The notes: generated from the letters alone by a model not told the origin. A stretch of 64,000 nt of DNA from DASYPQ01 sp036006425 (GCA_036006425.1 DASYPQ010000022.1:124001-188000), one strand, 5' to 3'. Positions 16,623 to 25,590 are shown, counted from the stretch's first letter. A program made the numbers and translations.

Positions 16623-18271
16623 TCGTCGGCTGCCTCGCGGCGGGCGCGTGCAGCCGCACGACCGATCGTCCGAGCGCGGTGCTGATCACGCTCGACACGA
16701 CGCGCGCCGACGCAATGGGCTGCTTCGGCGGCAAGCCGGGCGTCACGCCGCGTCTCGACGCGTTCGCGCGCGAGTGCATCGCCTACGACGAAGCCGCGAC
16801 GACCGCGCCGCTGACTCTCCCCGCGCACGCCTCGATGCTGACGGGCCTCTACCCGCCGCGCCACGGCGTCCGCGACAACCTGCTGACGGCGGTGCCGCCC
16901 GAGGCGCTCACGCTTGCGGAGCTCGCGCGCGACTCGGGCTGCGCGACGGCGGCCTTCGTCAGCGCGTCGGTGCTCGAGCGACCGTGGGGTCTCGCGCAGG
17001 GATTCGACGTCTACGACGAGCCCGGTGCGAACCGCCCGGGGCCGCTCTCGCACGTCGACGAGCGCTCGTCGCCCGAAACGGTGGCGAAGGCGCGCGCGTG
17101 GCTGCGCGGACGCGACCGCACGCGACCGTTCTTCCTGTGGGTGCACGTGTACGACGCGCACTCGCCGTACAGGCCCGACGCGCGTTTTCTCGCGCAGGCG
17201 GGCGGCGACGCCTACCGCGGAGAGATCGCCGAGGCGGACGATTCGATCGGAAAGCTGCTCGACGAACTCCGCGCCGACCCGAGCTGGGGCCGGACGACGG
17301 TCCTCGTCGCGGCCGACCACGGCGAGTCGCTCGGGGAGCACGGGGAGCCGACGCACTCGATCCTCTGCTACCGCGCCTGCCTGCGCGTCCCGTTCCTCGT
17401 GCGTCACCCGGACGGATGGCGCGCCGGACAGCACTCGCAGGAGACCGTCAGCGTCGTCGACGCGTTCCCGACGCTCGCCGCCGCGCTCGGTCTGGTCTCC
17501 CCGGCCGGGATCGACGGGATCGACCTCGACCACCACGCCGTCGGCGACGATCGAGGCGCGTACTTCGAGTCGTACGCGGGGTACTTGAACCACGGCTGGA
17601 GTCCGATCGTGGGCTGGATCGACCGGCGCGGGAAGTACGTCGACGGCGGAGCGCCGGAGTACTACGCGTTCGGGACGGACCCGGCGGAATCGATCGACCT
17701 CGCCGTCAGCGGCGGCGTCGATCTCACGCGGTACCGGTCTCGCATCGCCGAGGTCGCCGCGCGGACGACGCTCCCGATCGCCGGCTCCACCGTCGCGGAG
17801 GACACGCGCAGCGCGCAGGCGGGACGGCTCGGGTACGCGGCGGCGGGCGACGCGTCGAAGGCGCCGCCGAAACCGCTGGAGCCGACGGGACTCCCGCGCC
17901 CGCGCGATCGCATGAACGAGCTCGCGGCGTACTACGCCGCGGTCGACCGCGCGAACGCGGGCGACCTCGCCGGCTCGATCGCGGATCTGCAGACGATCGT
18001 CGAGTCGAACCCTGGCAACGTCGCAGCGTTGGACATGATGGGCGCGCTCCTCATCCGTCTCGGCCGCTGGAACGAGGCCCGCGCGGCGCTCGAACGCATG
18101 CTGGCGAGGGGTCCCGATCGCGTCACGACGCGCACGAACCTCGGGAGGTGCTGCGAGAACGCCGGCGATCTCGCGCAGGCGCTCGTGCACTACCGCCGCG
18201 CCCTCGAATTGAAGCCCGGCGCCCCGGATCAGGCCGGCGACGTCGCGCGCGTCACGGCGCTGCTCCGCTGA
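16592..18271 (+). CDS. Sulfatase-like lipoprotein with C-terminal TPRs
   Basis: 559 residues from GTG 16592, which gives a lipoprotein signal (lipobox LAAGAC) and overlaps pit by 31 bp. The alkaline-phosphatase-superfamily fold is clear: metal-site LDTTRADAMG (Asp near 35), WVHVYDAHSPY, and VAADHGESLGEHG near 240. The expected nucleophile motif C/S-x-P-x-R reads T-L-P-A-H (Thr near 75), so formylglycine formation is not possible. This suggests a phosphodiesterase or phosphotransferase-type activity, or a different substrate class, rather than a classic sulfatase. Residues about 435-555 are two to three TPR repeats. Likely located on the outer face of a membrane. Confidence 0.82.
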   Translation: MPLRLPRLALIVGCLAAGACSRTTDRPSAVLITLDTTRADAMGCFGGKPGVTPRLDAFARECIAYDEAATTAPLTLPAHASMLTGLYPPRHGVRDNLLTAVPPEALTLAELARDSGCATAAFVSASVLERPWGLAQGFDVYDEPGANRPGPLSHVDERSSPETVAKARAWLRGRDRTRPFFLWVHVYDAHSPYRPDARFLAQAGGDAYRGEIAEADDSIGKLLDELRADPSWGRTTVLVAADHGESLGEHGEPTHSILCYRACLRVPFLVRHPDGWRAGQHSQETVSVVDAFPTLAAALGLVSPAGIDGIDLDHHAVGDDRGAYFESYAGYLNHGWSPIVGWIDRRGKYVDGGAPEYYAFGTDPAESIDLAVSGGVDLTRYRSRIAEVAARTTLPIAGSTVAEDTRSAQAGRLGYAAAGDASKAPPKPLEPTGLPRPRDRMNELAAYYAAVDRANAGDLAGSIADLQTIVESNPGNVAALDMMGALLIRLGRWNEARAALERMLARGPDRVTTRTNLGRCCENAGDLAQALVHYRRALELKPGAPDQAGDVARVTALLR

Positions 18272-18286
18272 AACTCGCGGAGGCGC

Positions 18287-19930
18287 TCAGCCCGAGGTCG
18301 TGTGCGTCATCGACTTCGAGCTCTTGCTCGCCTCGGTCGCACCCGTGCCCGTCGAGTGTCCGGGATCGACCCAGGAGCGCGAGACCTCCGGCTTCGGGAA
18401 GATCCTCCGCGCGATCCGGTTGTAGACATCGAACGCGCGCGCCTCGAAGAGGCCCGCGGACAGATTACCTCGCGCCAGGCGCCGGCGCGCGCGCCGTTCC
18501 CACCAGCCGAGCTTCCCGCGCGCGAGCCCGTAGTCGAGCGTCGCGAAGTGGTGGTACATCTTCCGCTCGAGCATGACGTCGTCGGGGATCCTCCCCTTCC
18601 ACGTCTCCTCGAGGTGGTACTGGCCGAGCGTGCCGTAGTCCTCGAGACGGCTCGGCGGCTGGTACCCCTGGGCGATCGCCTCGTCCCACATCGCGGTGCC
18701 GGGGATCGGCCGGAAGGGCCACACGGTCGCGCGCGAGAGCGGGCAGGCGACGTGCACCCGTCGGCACTGGTCGATCGTCGCCATCATCGATTCCTTCTCT
18801 TCGCCGGGGTACCCGATGATGTACGTCAGATTGGCGCAGATGCCGCGGCGATCGAGCTCGAGAGCGGCGTACAGGTTGTCGTCGCCGTGGATCGGCTTGC
18901 CGATCTTCTTCATCATCGCGTCGGTGCCCGCCTCCGCGCCGATTTCGGCGACGTAGAAGCCCGACTCGACGAGCAGATCGAGCGTGTCCGCCTTGTAGTG
19001 GAGCAGCGAATGCGTCTCGATGAACGAGTTCCAGAAGAACTTGAGCCCGCGGTCGATGGCGCCCTGCGCGAATTCGCGGGAACGCTTCTCCATGACGCCG
19101 AAGTTCGCGTCGTGGAAGCGCACCACGTCGTAGTTCCAGCGTTCCTTGAGCTCGGACAGCTCGTCGAGCATGCGATCGGCCGGGATCGCCTTCCACCGGC
19201 GGTCCGTCACGAACGGCGAGCAGCAGAACGTGCACGGCTCCGGACACCCGTAGCTCGAGAAGTACGTGATGCCGAAGTACGGCGCGCGGTCCCCCATCGC
19301 GCGCGGCGTCGGCATCCGCAGGATGTCGCGGTGGCTCTGCGGGCGCATCTGGTGCGCGCGGTACGGCTCGATGTCGAGGAGGTGCCAGGGCGGGTTGACG
19401 AGCTTGTCCCAGCCGACGACGGCGCGCTTCGCCGTGTACACGATCTGGCCGTCGCGCAGGAGCGCGAGCCCTTCGATCGAATCCAGCTTGGTGCCCGCGT
19501 CGACGGCTTGGACGATCTCGCGGAACGTCAGCTCCCCTTGTCCGAGGACGACCGCATCGTAGAGGCCGGTCTGGAGCTCGAGATCCGGCCGGACGCTGGC
19601 GAACCAGCCGCCGATGACCGCGGGCAGATCGGGGAAGCGCGCCTTGACCTTGCGCGTGCACTGCAGCGCGTCGAACACCATGTAGCCGAGGATGCCCGTC
19701 GTGCCGTAGAGCATCGCACCCTCGCACGCCTCGAGGACCTGCGCGTGCGCGGCCTCGGGGGTCGCGGCCAGGCTCCCGTCGACGATGACGACCTCGTAGC
19801 CGTCTTTCACTGGCCAGCCCGCGATGTGCAGCATCTCGAGCGGCAGGAGGTCCTTGCTCGACGCGAACCCGAGGGTCTCGTCCACCTGCTGGGGCTGGTA
19901 GAGGACGATCTTCTTCTTGCGGCCGATCAT
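18287..19930 (-). CDS. Cobalamin-binding-domain radical SAM enzyme
   Basis: 547 residues. Residues 1-180 look like the Rossmann-type B12-binding domain of the B12-radical SAM group (KIVLYQPQQ start, GTTGILGYM, PAVIGGWFASV). The radical SAM site CPEPCTFC (Cx3Cx2C, C229/C233/C236) binds the 4Fe-4S cluster, followed by TIM-barrel strands (VRFHDANFGV, GAEAG, TYIIGYPGE). The usual B12 ligand motif DxHxxG was not seen, as in many members. Such enzymes methylate unactivated carbons or rearrange lipids and secondary metabolites; no pathway is evident here. The C-terminal ~30 residues are Ser/Thr-rich. The gene lies alone between a convergent sulfatase-like gene and pdxA. Confidence 0.85.
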   Translation of the reverse strand: MIGRKKKIVLYQPQQVDETLGFASSKDLLPLEMLHIAGWPVKDGYEVVIVDGSLAATPEAAHAQVLEACEGAMLYGTTGILGYMVFDALQCTRKVKARFPDLPAVIGGWFASVRPDLELQTGLYDAVVLGQGELTFREIVQAVDAGTKLDSIEGLALLRDGQIVYTAKRAVVGWDKLVNPPWHLLDIEPYRAHQMRPQSHRDILRMPTPRAMGDRAPYFGITYFSSYGCPEPCTFCCSPFVTDRRWKAIPADRMLDELSELKERWNYDVVRFHDANFGVMEKRSREFAQGAIDRGLKFFWNSFIETHSLLHYKADTLDLLVESGFYVAEIGAEAGTDAMMKKIGKPIHGDDNLYAALELDRRGICANLTYIIGYPGEEKESMMATIDQCRRVHVACPLSRATVWPFRPIPGTAMWDEAIAQGYQPPSRLEDYGTLGQYHLEETWKGRIPDDVMLERKMYHHFATLDYGLARGKLGWWERRARRRLARGNLSAGLFEARAFDVYNRIARRIFPKPEVSRSWVDPGHSTGTGATEASKSSKSMTHTTSG

Positions 19931-19978
19931 GGTGCAGTCGGGTCGGGGCGCGCGGAGGCGAGGCCTGCCCGAAGTCTA

Positions 19979-20977
19979 TCAGCCGTTCGCGCGTTCGGGC
20001 CAGTCGTGCGGGCTGGACGACCGCGTCGACGCCCACTGCAGCGCTGCGATCAGGTTCGAAGGCGATGCGATGCCCTTTCCCGCGATGTCGAAGGCGGTGC
20101 CGTGCACCGGGCTCACGCGGAGGTAGGGCAGCCCCGCGATCACCGTCAGACCGCGATCGCGCGAAAGGAGCTTGATCGGAATGAAGGCCTGGTCGTGGTA
20201 CAGCGCGAGCACGCCGTCGAACTCGCCGCGCGCACCCTGGAGGAAGACGGCGTCGGGCGACTTCGGACCCACGACGTCGATGCCGCGCGCGCGCGCCGCA
20301 TCCACGGCCGGCCGCAGGATCGCGTCGTCCTCCTCGCCGAGAAGACCACCTTCGCCGGCGTGCGGGTTCAACCCGGCGAGCGCGAGGCGCGGAGCCTCGA
20401 TGCCGAAGCGCCGCAGACTCTCGTCGAAGAGCGCGAGCCGATCGATCACCTTCTCCGTCGAGACCGCTGCGATCGCCCGGCGCAACGGCATGTGCCGGGT
20501 GAGCAGCATCACGCGCAACGGCTCGGCGATCGCGATCATCTCGAAGCGCGTGACGTTGCTCCACCGCCCGAGGAGCTCGGTCTGACCCTCGACCTCCTCC
20601 CCAGCGAGGTGCAGAGCCTGCTTGCTCACTGGTCCGGTCACGAGGGCATCGACGCGACCGGAGACGGCGAGATCGTGGCCGGCGCGGAGCGCCGCGAGAG
20701 CGGCGCGCCCGGCCTCGATCTGGATCGTGCCCATCGTCCAGCGCTCCGAACCGCCCGTGTCGAGCCAGCGGGAATCGGCGGAGTCCGGTGCCGCGCCCAT
20801 CTCGGGCACGTCCCCCGGGCGGAGGACGCCGGGACCGAGCACGAGCAACCGCGTGCTCGCGCGCACGAAGGGATCGCGCAGCGCCGCGAGCACGACTTCC
20901 GGACCGATCCCGGCGGGATCGCCGACGGTGAGCGCGACGAGCGGCCGCGCATCCGCGCTGCGAGCCATGGGGACCAT
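19979..20977 (-). CDS. pdxA: 4-hydroxythreonine-4-phosphate dehydrogenase
   Basis: 332 residues. PdxA oxidises 4-phosphohydroxy-L-threonine with NAD in pyridoxal 5'-phosphate synthesis (the DXP-dependent route). Hallmarks are VGDPAGIGPEV at the N-terminus, the metal-binding RHMPLR near 155, ALYHDQAFIPIK near 255, and the C-terminal SPVHGTAFDIAGKG. Length is normal. ATG 20977 is taken; ATG 20968 (MARSAD) is an alternative, and neither has a strong ribosome site. No pdxJ or other vitamin B6 gene is in the window. A terminator-like hairpin separates it from the upstream operon. Confidence 0.96.
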   Translation of the reverse strand: MVPMARSADARPLVALTVGDPAGIGPEVVLAALRDPFVRASTRLLVLGPGVLRPGDVPEMGAAPDSADSRWLDTGGSERWTMGTIQIEAGRAALAALRAGHDLAVSGRVDALVTGPVSKQALHLAGEEVEGQTELLGRWSNVTRFEMIAIAEPLRVMLLTRHMPLRRAIAAVSTEKVIDRLALFDESLRRFGIEAPRLALAGLNPHAGEGGLLGEEDDAILRPAVDAARARGIDVVGPKSPDAVFLQGARGEFDGVLALYHDQAFIPIKLLSRDRGLTVIAGLPYLRVSPVHGTAFDIAGKGIASPSNLIAALQWASTRSSSPHDWPERANG

Positions 20978-21003
20978 CGGGCGCGGATTCTAGCGATCGA
21001 ACG

Positions 21004-21036
21004 ACGCCGCCCCGGCACACGGGGCCGGGGCGGCGT
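21004..21036 (-). terminator. Strong GC-rich stem-loop downstream of the sigma-factor operon
   Basis: A perfect 13-bp inverted repeat (ACGCCGCCCCGGC and its complement) with a 7-base loop lies 20 bp beyond the stop of the small secreted protein gene and 27 bp before the pdxA start. No long T-run follows, but the stem is the strongest in the window. It probably ends the minus-strand sigma-factor operon. Confidence 0.6.
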
Positions 21037-21055
21037 GATGCGCTGGTCTCCGAGC

Positions 21056-21754
21056 TCAGTACGACTGCCGGAGGATCACGGTGGAGGGCGTCGCGCGGAA
21101 CCGGTCCGTGCCATGGCGGCCGTCGCTGCCGGTGGAGCGGAAGTCGAGCGGCGACTGCTCGAGGCGTCCGTCGGCGGACATCGACGCGATCGCGAGCGGG
21201 AGCAATCCGGTCCGCAGACGTGTCGAGCGCGATCCACCTGTCTGCCATTGCATCGTGACCTGTTCTGCACCGAACGTCGCGGGCACGGCCAGACCGCACT
21301 GGAGCCCGAGGACCCCGAGCATCTCGCGATCGAGGACGACGGTCACGTCGCCGTGGAAGGCGATCCGGAGGCGCCCGGAGCTCGCATCGAGGGTCTCGAT
21401 GCTCGCGAAACCGCGGCCGCGCGCGCCGGTGATGACGGCGGCCAACTCGCCCGTGGTCCCCTCGAGGTAGAAGGCCGGATGGTCGCCTCTCCACGTGCGT
21501 GTGAGCGGGAGCTGGATCGTGCTGCGACCGATGATCGGGAGGGTCCCGACCGTCTCGTCTCCGCCGGCGACGCCCGGGCCGCCGGTGTCACCGCCGGGAC
21601 CGCCGTTGCCGCGACCGCTCGAATCGCCGTCGCCAGCGAGAACGGGCATCACGAGTCCCACGAGCAGGACGGCCGTGAACAGGATGGACCCGGCCGACAT
21701 GCGCCCGCGATGCGAAGAGGAGTCTCCACTGCGTTCGAGAATCTTCATGCTCAT
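21056..21754 (-). CDS. Small secreted protein of unknown function in the sigma-factor operon
   Basis: 232 residues from ATG 21754, overlapping the previous stop as ATGA (an ATG two codons in is possible). A helix at about 20-40 (ILFTAVLLVGLVMPVLAG) is a signal peptide or N-terminal anchor, followed by a Gly/Ser-rich linker (about 42-65). The rest is beta-rich (IQLPLTRTW, RIAFHGDVTVVLDREMLG). No known domain recognised. Position in a three-gene operon after an ECF sigma factor and its zinc-finger/TPR partner suggests that it is a product of, or sensor for, the same response. That is inference only. Confidence 0.75.
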   Translation of the reverse strand: MSMKILERSGDSSSHRGRMSAGSILFTAVLLVGLVMPVLAGDGDSSGRGNGGPGGDTGGPGVAGGDETVGTLPIIGRSTIQLPLTRTWRGDHPAFYLEGTTGELAAVITGARGRGFASIETLDASSGRLRIAFHGDVTVVLDREMLGVLGLQCGLAVPATFGAEQVTMQWQTGGSRSTRLRTGLLPLAIASMSADGRLEQSPLDFRSTGSDGRHGTDRFRATPSTVILRQSY

Positions 21755-22812
21755 GCTTCCTCAGGCTCTGCGTCACCCGCGCCGGCTTGGCCTGCCGGCA
21801 CCACGAACAGTTCCGGACAAGTCCGGACGAGTGCCTCGGCGAACCCGGATTGGGAATCGATCGCCTCACGCAATCCTTGCGAACGTCTGAAGAGTTCTGC
21901 CACTTCTCCAACCATCGCGGGATGTCGATCGATCAACTGCCGGAAGTAGCCGAGTGAACGGCTCTGGTTTCGCTGCAGCGCGTAGACCATTCCCAAATTG
22001 AACCTTGCGACGAAGAAACGATCGTCCTGCTCCGCGAGGCCGGTCATCGTGACCCAGCGCCACAACGCGATCGCCTTCGAGTAGCTCTTCTCGGCCGAGT
22101 GCAGGCGGCCGAGCTGGATCGCGGCATGGCCGCGGTTCCGCTCGTCGAGCGCCGTCTCGAAGATCCGCTGGTACTCCTCGGCCGCGACCAGCTTGCGGCC
22201 CTCGTGCGCGTGGAGGAAGGCGAGGTAGAGCTGCGCTTCCTCGTTGGAGGAATCGGTCGCGATCGCCTCCTCGAGCAGCTTGCGCCCCTTCTCGAGCGGG
22301 CTCTGGATCCTCTCGAGCCGGCCGTTCAGCATCGAGCGCGCGCGCTTCCAGTCCAGTCCGCCGGCTTCGTCCTTGCCTTGCATCACGACGCCGTCGACGA
22401 ACCCGCGCCCGCGCGCCTGCGTCGCGTCCACGGGGACCGCGGATTCGAACACGCGTTCGCGGTAGCCCGGGTCGATCGCGGCGAGAACGTAGGCCTTTCC
22501 GAGCTGGTAGAAGATCGTGGCCAGGCGGTGCACGAGGTCGATGCCCTCGACCGTCTCGGCGTCCGGCAAACCGCGGCCGGTGAGCATGGCGACGCGGGCG
22601 AAGATGCGGTCGGGGTCGGCGGTGTCCTTGTGGAGCCGGATCTGCGTGCGCGTGTCCTCGAAGAATTCGCGGCACGCCGCACAGGCTTCCATGTGCATCA
22701 TCGCGCGACCTGCTGCCTGCGCGTCGAGCTCGCTGTCGACGAGGCAGGAAAGGTCCATCTGGAACCCTTCGCAGATCGTGCTCAAGCCGTCCTTCCAGGT
22801 CTCGAAGCTCAT
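21751..22812 (-). CDS. Putative soluble anti-sigma factor: zinc finger plus TPRs
   Basis: 353 residues from ATG 22812, overlapping the sigma-factor stop as ATGA. Residues 20-55 carry H40-x3-C44-x2-C47 (MHMEACAACREFF) with Cys23 upstream, the pattern of the zf-HC2/ZAS zinc-binding anti-sigma domain. The remainder has no membrane helix; from about 175 it is helical and TPR-like (EEAQLYLAFLHAHEG, RNRGHAAIQLGRLHSAEKSYSKAI, FNLGMVYALQRNQSRSLGYFRQLI). The likely role is to hold the adjacent ECF sigma factor in the cytoplasm, with the TPRs receiving a protein signal, instead of the usual transmembrane anti-sigma layout. Function is inferred from motif and position. Confidence 0.75.
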   Translation of the reverse strand: MSFETWKDGLSTICEGFQMDLSCLVDSELDAQAAGRAMMHMEACAACREFFEDTRTQIRLHKDTADPDRIFARVAMLTGRGLPDAETVEGIDLVHRLATIFYQLGKAYVLAAIDPGYRERVFESAVPVDATQARGRGFVDGVVMQGKDEAGGLDWKRARSMLNGRLERIQSPLEKGRKLLEEAIATDSSNEEAQLYLAFLHAHEGRKLVAAEEYQRIFETALDERNRGHAAIQLGRLHSAEKSYSKAIALWRWVTMTGLAEQDDRFFVARFNLGMVYALQRNQSRSLGYFRQLIDRHPAMVGEVAELFRRSQGLREAIDSQSGFAEALVRTCPELFVVPAGQAGAGDAEPEEA

Positions 22813-23684
22813 GACTCGACCTCCCGGATCTCGTCGTTTCTCCCGATTCCTCGCTCGCCCTGCAGGTCTCCGCGCGCTTTCGGCTCGCGAGCGGGACGGC
22901 AGTCGGGCGACATGCCGTCGAACTCGCGCCGCATCGCACGGAAGATCTTCCGTCGCGCTCGGAAGATCACCATCTTCAGATTCTCCAGCTTGATCCCGAG
23001 TTCGTCGGCTGCCTCGCGGTAGCTGTACTCGCCGACTTCCACGCGGTGCAACGCCGTCTGTTCGCGCGGCGACAGCAGTGCGTAGAACTTCAGGTACTTG
23101 TCCAGGATCAGGAAATACGCGCTGAGGCACGCGGCGCGGCTCTCGCTCTCGATGGCGCCCGTGAGCGGGCTGGTCGCGTGCACTTCGGGTTGATCCGAAA
23201 GGTCCTCGAACGGAACCTCGGTCCTCCCGCCGCGGCCCTGCGACCGCAGGTGCTTGAGCACGGTGTTCCGCACGATCATCGCCGACCACACGCGGAACGC
23301 GTCCTCGCGCTCCGAATTGAACCGGTGCGGGTAGCGGTAGACGTTGAAGAAGACTTCCTGGAGGACGTCGCGGGGGTCGGCCTTGCTCGTGTAGCGCCGG
23401 AGCCGACCGGCGACCTGGACGAGCAGGTGCTGGCTGTTCAGCTCGTACAGGAGGCCGAAGCAGCCGCGGCTCCGGGTCTGCCGGAAGGCCTCCATGAGAC
23501 GCGTCGACACCGCGTCGCGGTTGGCTTCCTCTCCCCGACCGTCCTCGACGAGGGCCGCGAGGATCGCGCCGACCTCGGTTTCCCCGATTTCGCCGCGCAA
23601 CTCGGCGATTCGCTCCCGGAGACGCCCGCGGACCGCCTCGGTCGTGAGGGTGGGTTCAGGTAGCGAGGAGTCGATCGTTTGCAT
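22809..23684 (-). CDS. ECF-type RNA polymerase sigma factor
   Basis: 291 residues from ATG 23684; a GTG at 23729 would add 15 residues. Region 2 is seen at about 95-150 (LLYELNSQHLLVQVAGRLRRYTSKADPRDVLQEVFFNVYRYPHRF, including the DxxDVLQEVF-type core-binding helix), and region 4 at about 205-255 (LSPREQTALHRVEVGEYSYREAADELGIKLENLKMVIFRARRKIF), a helix-turn-helix for the -35 element. There are extended N- (about 75 residues) and C-terminal (about 35) tails compared with typical 170-200-residue ECF factors. It is coupled to the zinc-finger protein. An inverted repeat about 86-120 bp upstream could be an operator or autoregulated site. Confidence 0.88.
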   Translation of the reverse strand: MQTIDSSLPEPTLTTEAVRGRLRERIAELRGEIGETEVGAILAALVEDGRGEEANRDAVSTRLMEAFRQTRSRGCFGLLYELNSQHLLVQVAGRLRRYTSKADPRDVLQEVFFNVYRYPHRFNSEREDAFRVWSAMIVRNTVLKHLRSQGRGGRTEVPFEDLSDQPEVHATSPLTGAIESESRAACLSAYFLILDKYLKFYALLSPREQTALHRVEVGEYSYREAADELGIKLENLKMVIFRARRKIFRAMRREFDGMSPDCRPAREPKARGDLQGERGIGRNDEIREVES

Positions 23685-23769
23685 GGATCCGCGCGCCCGG
23701 TCGGAGGTCGACGCCCCGGCCCCGGGCACCGCCGGTCGAGGAATTCGATTCTAGAGACGAATCCGAAAT

Positions 23770-23805
23770 CGGTAACAGAAACCCAACGGCTTCTTTTTGT
23801 TACCG
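23770..23805. promoter_or_regulatory. Inverted repeat in the sigma factor/queG divergent region
   Basis: CGGTAACA at 23770-23777 and its exact complement TGTTACCG at 23798-23805, with a 20-base spacer containing a CTTTTTG run. The stretch is AT-richer than its surroundings. It lies 86 bp upstream of the sigma-factor ATG and 142 bp upstream of queG. It could be a protein-binding dyad or a hairpin; nothing in the sequence decides which. Confidence 0.35.
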
Positions 23806-23947
23806 GACGGAATGCCCGGACTCCGGGCCCCGGGGGAGGTCGGAGCGGCCTCGGGTAGCCGTTCGACCCGGCGCGCCGCACGCTCCGGCTCGGATCCCTC
23901 GGCTTCCGAGCGTTGTCGCGGCCCAGATTCGGGAGGATGATGCCCGG

Positions 23948-25060
23948 GTGGATCGCTCGGCCGCGGCCTTGGAGATCGCTCGCGAGGTCGGTTTCGACCT
24001 CGCCGGCGTCGCACCGGTGCGGCCTCCCCAGGCGGCCTCACTCTTCGACGCCTGGCTCGCCCAGGGCCGCCACGGGGGGATGACCTGGCTCGAGCGCAAC
24101 CGGGATCGGATCGTCGATCCTCGGCGCGTGATGCCCTCGGGCAAGTCCCTGCTCGTCGTCGGCCTCGCGCACGCCCGCGCAGCCGTCGCGACCCCGGACG
24201 GTGGCCGCGTCGCGCGCTACGCGGCCGGGCGCGACTACCATAACGTCATGGGGCGGATGCTCATGAAGCTCGCGCGCGGGCTGCGGGCCGCCGGACTCGT
24301 CGGGCGCAGCCGACGCATCGTGGACGCCGGGCCGCTGCTCGAGCGGTCGCACGCCGCGGAGGCCGGACTCGGGTTCGAGTCGAAGGCCGCCAACCTGCTG
24401 CACCCGAGCTTCGGTCCGTGGTTCTTCCTCGGAGAGCTCATCCTCGACGTGGAGCTGGAGCCGACGACGTCGGCGCCGGCGGGTTCGTGCGGGACCTGCA
24501 CGGCGTGCCTCGACGCCTGCCCCACCGGCGCGATCGTCTCGCCCGGCGAGGTCGATGCGCGGACGTGCATCAGCTACCAGACGATCGAGAACCAAGGCGT
24601 CGTGCCAGCGGAGCTCCGGGAGAAGATCGGAGACTGGGCTTTCGGCTGCGATGTCTGTTCCGAAATCTGTCCGTGGGGATCGCGAGCCGGCGATCACGCC
24701 GCGCGATTCGGAACGCATCCGGTGATCGAGAGCGCGGGTCTCGTCGAGTGGGTCGAAGCAGGCGAGTCGCTCGCGGAACGACTCGGCGGCTCGCCGCTGC
24801 AGCGGCCGCATCGCGCGGGGCTCGCGCGCAACGCCGCGATCGTCCTCGGCAATCGCCCTTCGGACGCGGGACGCGTCGCTCTGCTCCACGCGCTCACGTT
24901 CGATCCATCGGAGGTCGTGCGAGAGGCCGCCGCATGGTCGCTCGCGCAGGCGCACGGCTCGGATGCGCAGACGCGCGAAGCCCTGGAACGCGCGGCCAGG
25001 CTGGATCCCTCCGAGACCGCGCGGGACGCGATTCGGGACTGGCGCGCAAACTGCTCCTGA
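23948..25060 (+). CDS. queG: Epoxyqueuosine reductase
   Basis: 370 residues from GTG 23948, with GGGAGG about 12 bases upstream. QueG makes the last step of queuosine synthesis, reducing epoxyqueuosine in tRNA using cobalamin and two 4Fe-4S clusters. The sequence shows RYAAGRDYHNVM near 95 and the cluster motifs SCGTCTACLDACPTGAI near 180 and FGCDVCSEICPW near 235, then helical HEAT-like repeats at the C-terminus (HALTFDPSEVVREAAAWSLAQ). queA, the preceding step, lies about 6.4 kb away on the other strand; the preQ0/preQ1 genes and tgt are not in the window. Confidence 0.97.
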   Translation: MDRSAAALEIAREVGFDLAGVAPVRPPQAASLFDAWLAQGRHGGMTWLERNRDRIVDPRRVMPSGKSLLVVGLAHARAAVATPDGGRVARYAAGRDYHNVMGRMLMKLARGLRAAGLVGRSRRIVDAGPLLERSHAAEAGLGFESKAANLLHPSFGPWFFLGELILDVELEPTTSAPAGSCGTCTACLDACPTGAIVSPGEVDARTCISYQTIENQGVVPAELREKIGDWAFGCDVCSEICPWGSRAGDHAARFGTHPVIESAGLVEWVEAGESLAERLGGSPLQRPHRAGLARNAAIVLGNRPSDAGRVALLHALTFDPSEVVREAAAWSLAQAHGSDAQTREALERAARLDPSETARDAIRDWRANCS

Positions 25061-25359
25061 CCTCCCCTGCGTATTTCTTTCTCGACATCCGGCGAGAATA
25101 GGAATTCCAAGCACCCGACGGACAACGAGATGCGTTCGTCCGGGTCACTGATTCGGCTCGGCGTTCGAACAAACGGCGGTGCCGACTCGTCTGAAGAGCG
25201 GCAGCGAGTTCGCGGCAGGAGCTGGTGAACTCGAGATTCCGGATCCAAAGAGTCCGCCGTTCGACGAGTCGTACGGAACGAAGGTCATCGAGCCGGCCTC
25301 GGCAGGGTTGTCACCCGATCGAGGGGCATCGAACAGCAAGCGGGAGAACACGACACCGG

Positions 25360-25581
25360 ATGGAACACGCGGATTACTACAGCGACCTCAAGTATTGTGC
25401 GAAGTGCGACAAGTACGTGCCCTATCTGATGGGCGTCGAACATTCCTACTGCACGGAATGCGGAGACCGAGTGCGCTTGTTCTCCCAGCAGGATTGGACC
25501 GCCTTCACGGAGAATCTCGCCCGTCAACGGCCGAAGGGCGGCCGTCCGCGCAAGGAGCAGCGAGGTCGCGAATCCGCCTGA
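25360..25581 (+). CDS. Small zinc-ribbon protein
   Basis: 73 residues from ATG 25360. Two CxxC pairs (YCAKCDKY at 12-20 and YCTECGD near 30-36), with a His just before the second pair, predict one zinc ribbon. A basic tail (RPKGGRPRKEQRGR) suggests nucleic-acid contact. I do not recognise a named family. The 299 bp between queG and this gene hold no other gene; a weak hairpin (TTCTCG/CGAGAA, 25079-25098) follows queG. The short length, strong motif and clean stop support it as real. Confidence 0.7.
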   Translation: MEHADYYSDLKYCAKCDKYVPYLMGVEHSYCTECGDRVRLFSQQDWTAFTENLARQRPKGGRPRKEQRGRESA

Positions 25582-25590
25582 ACCCCTCCG

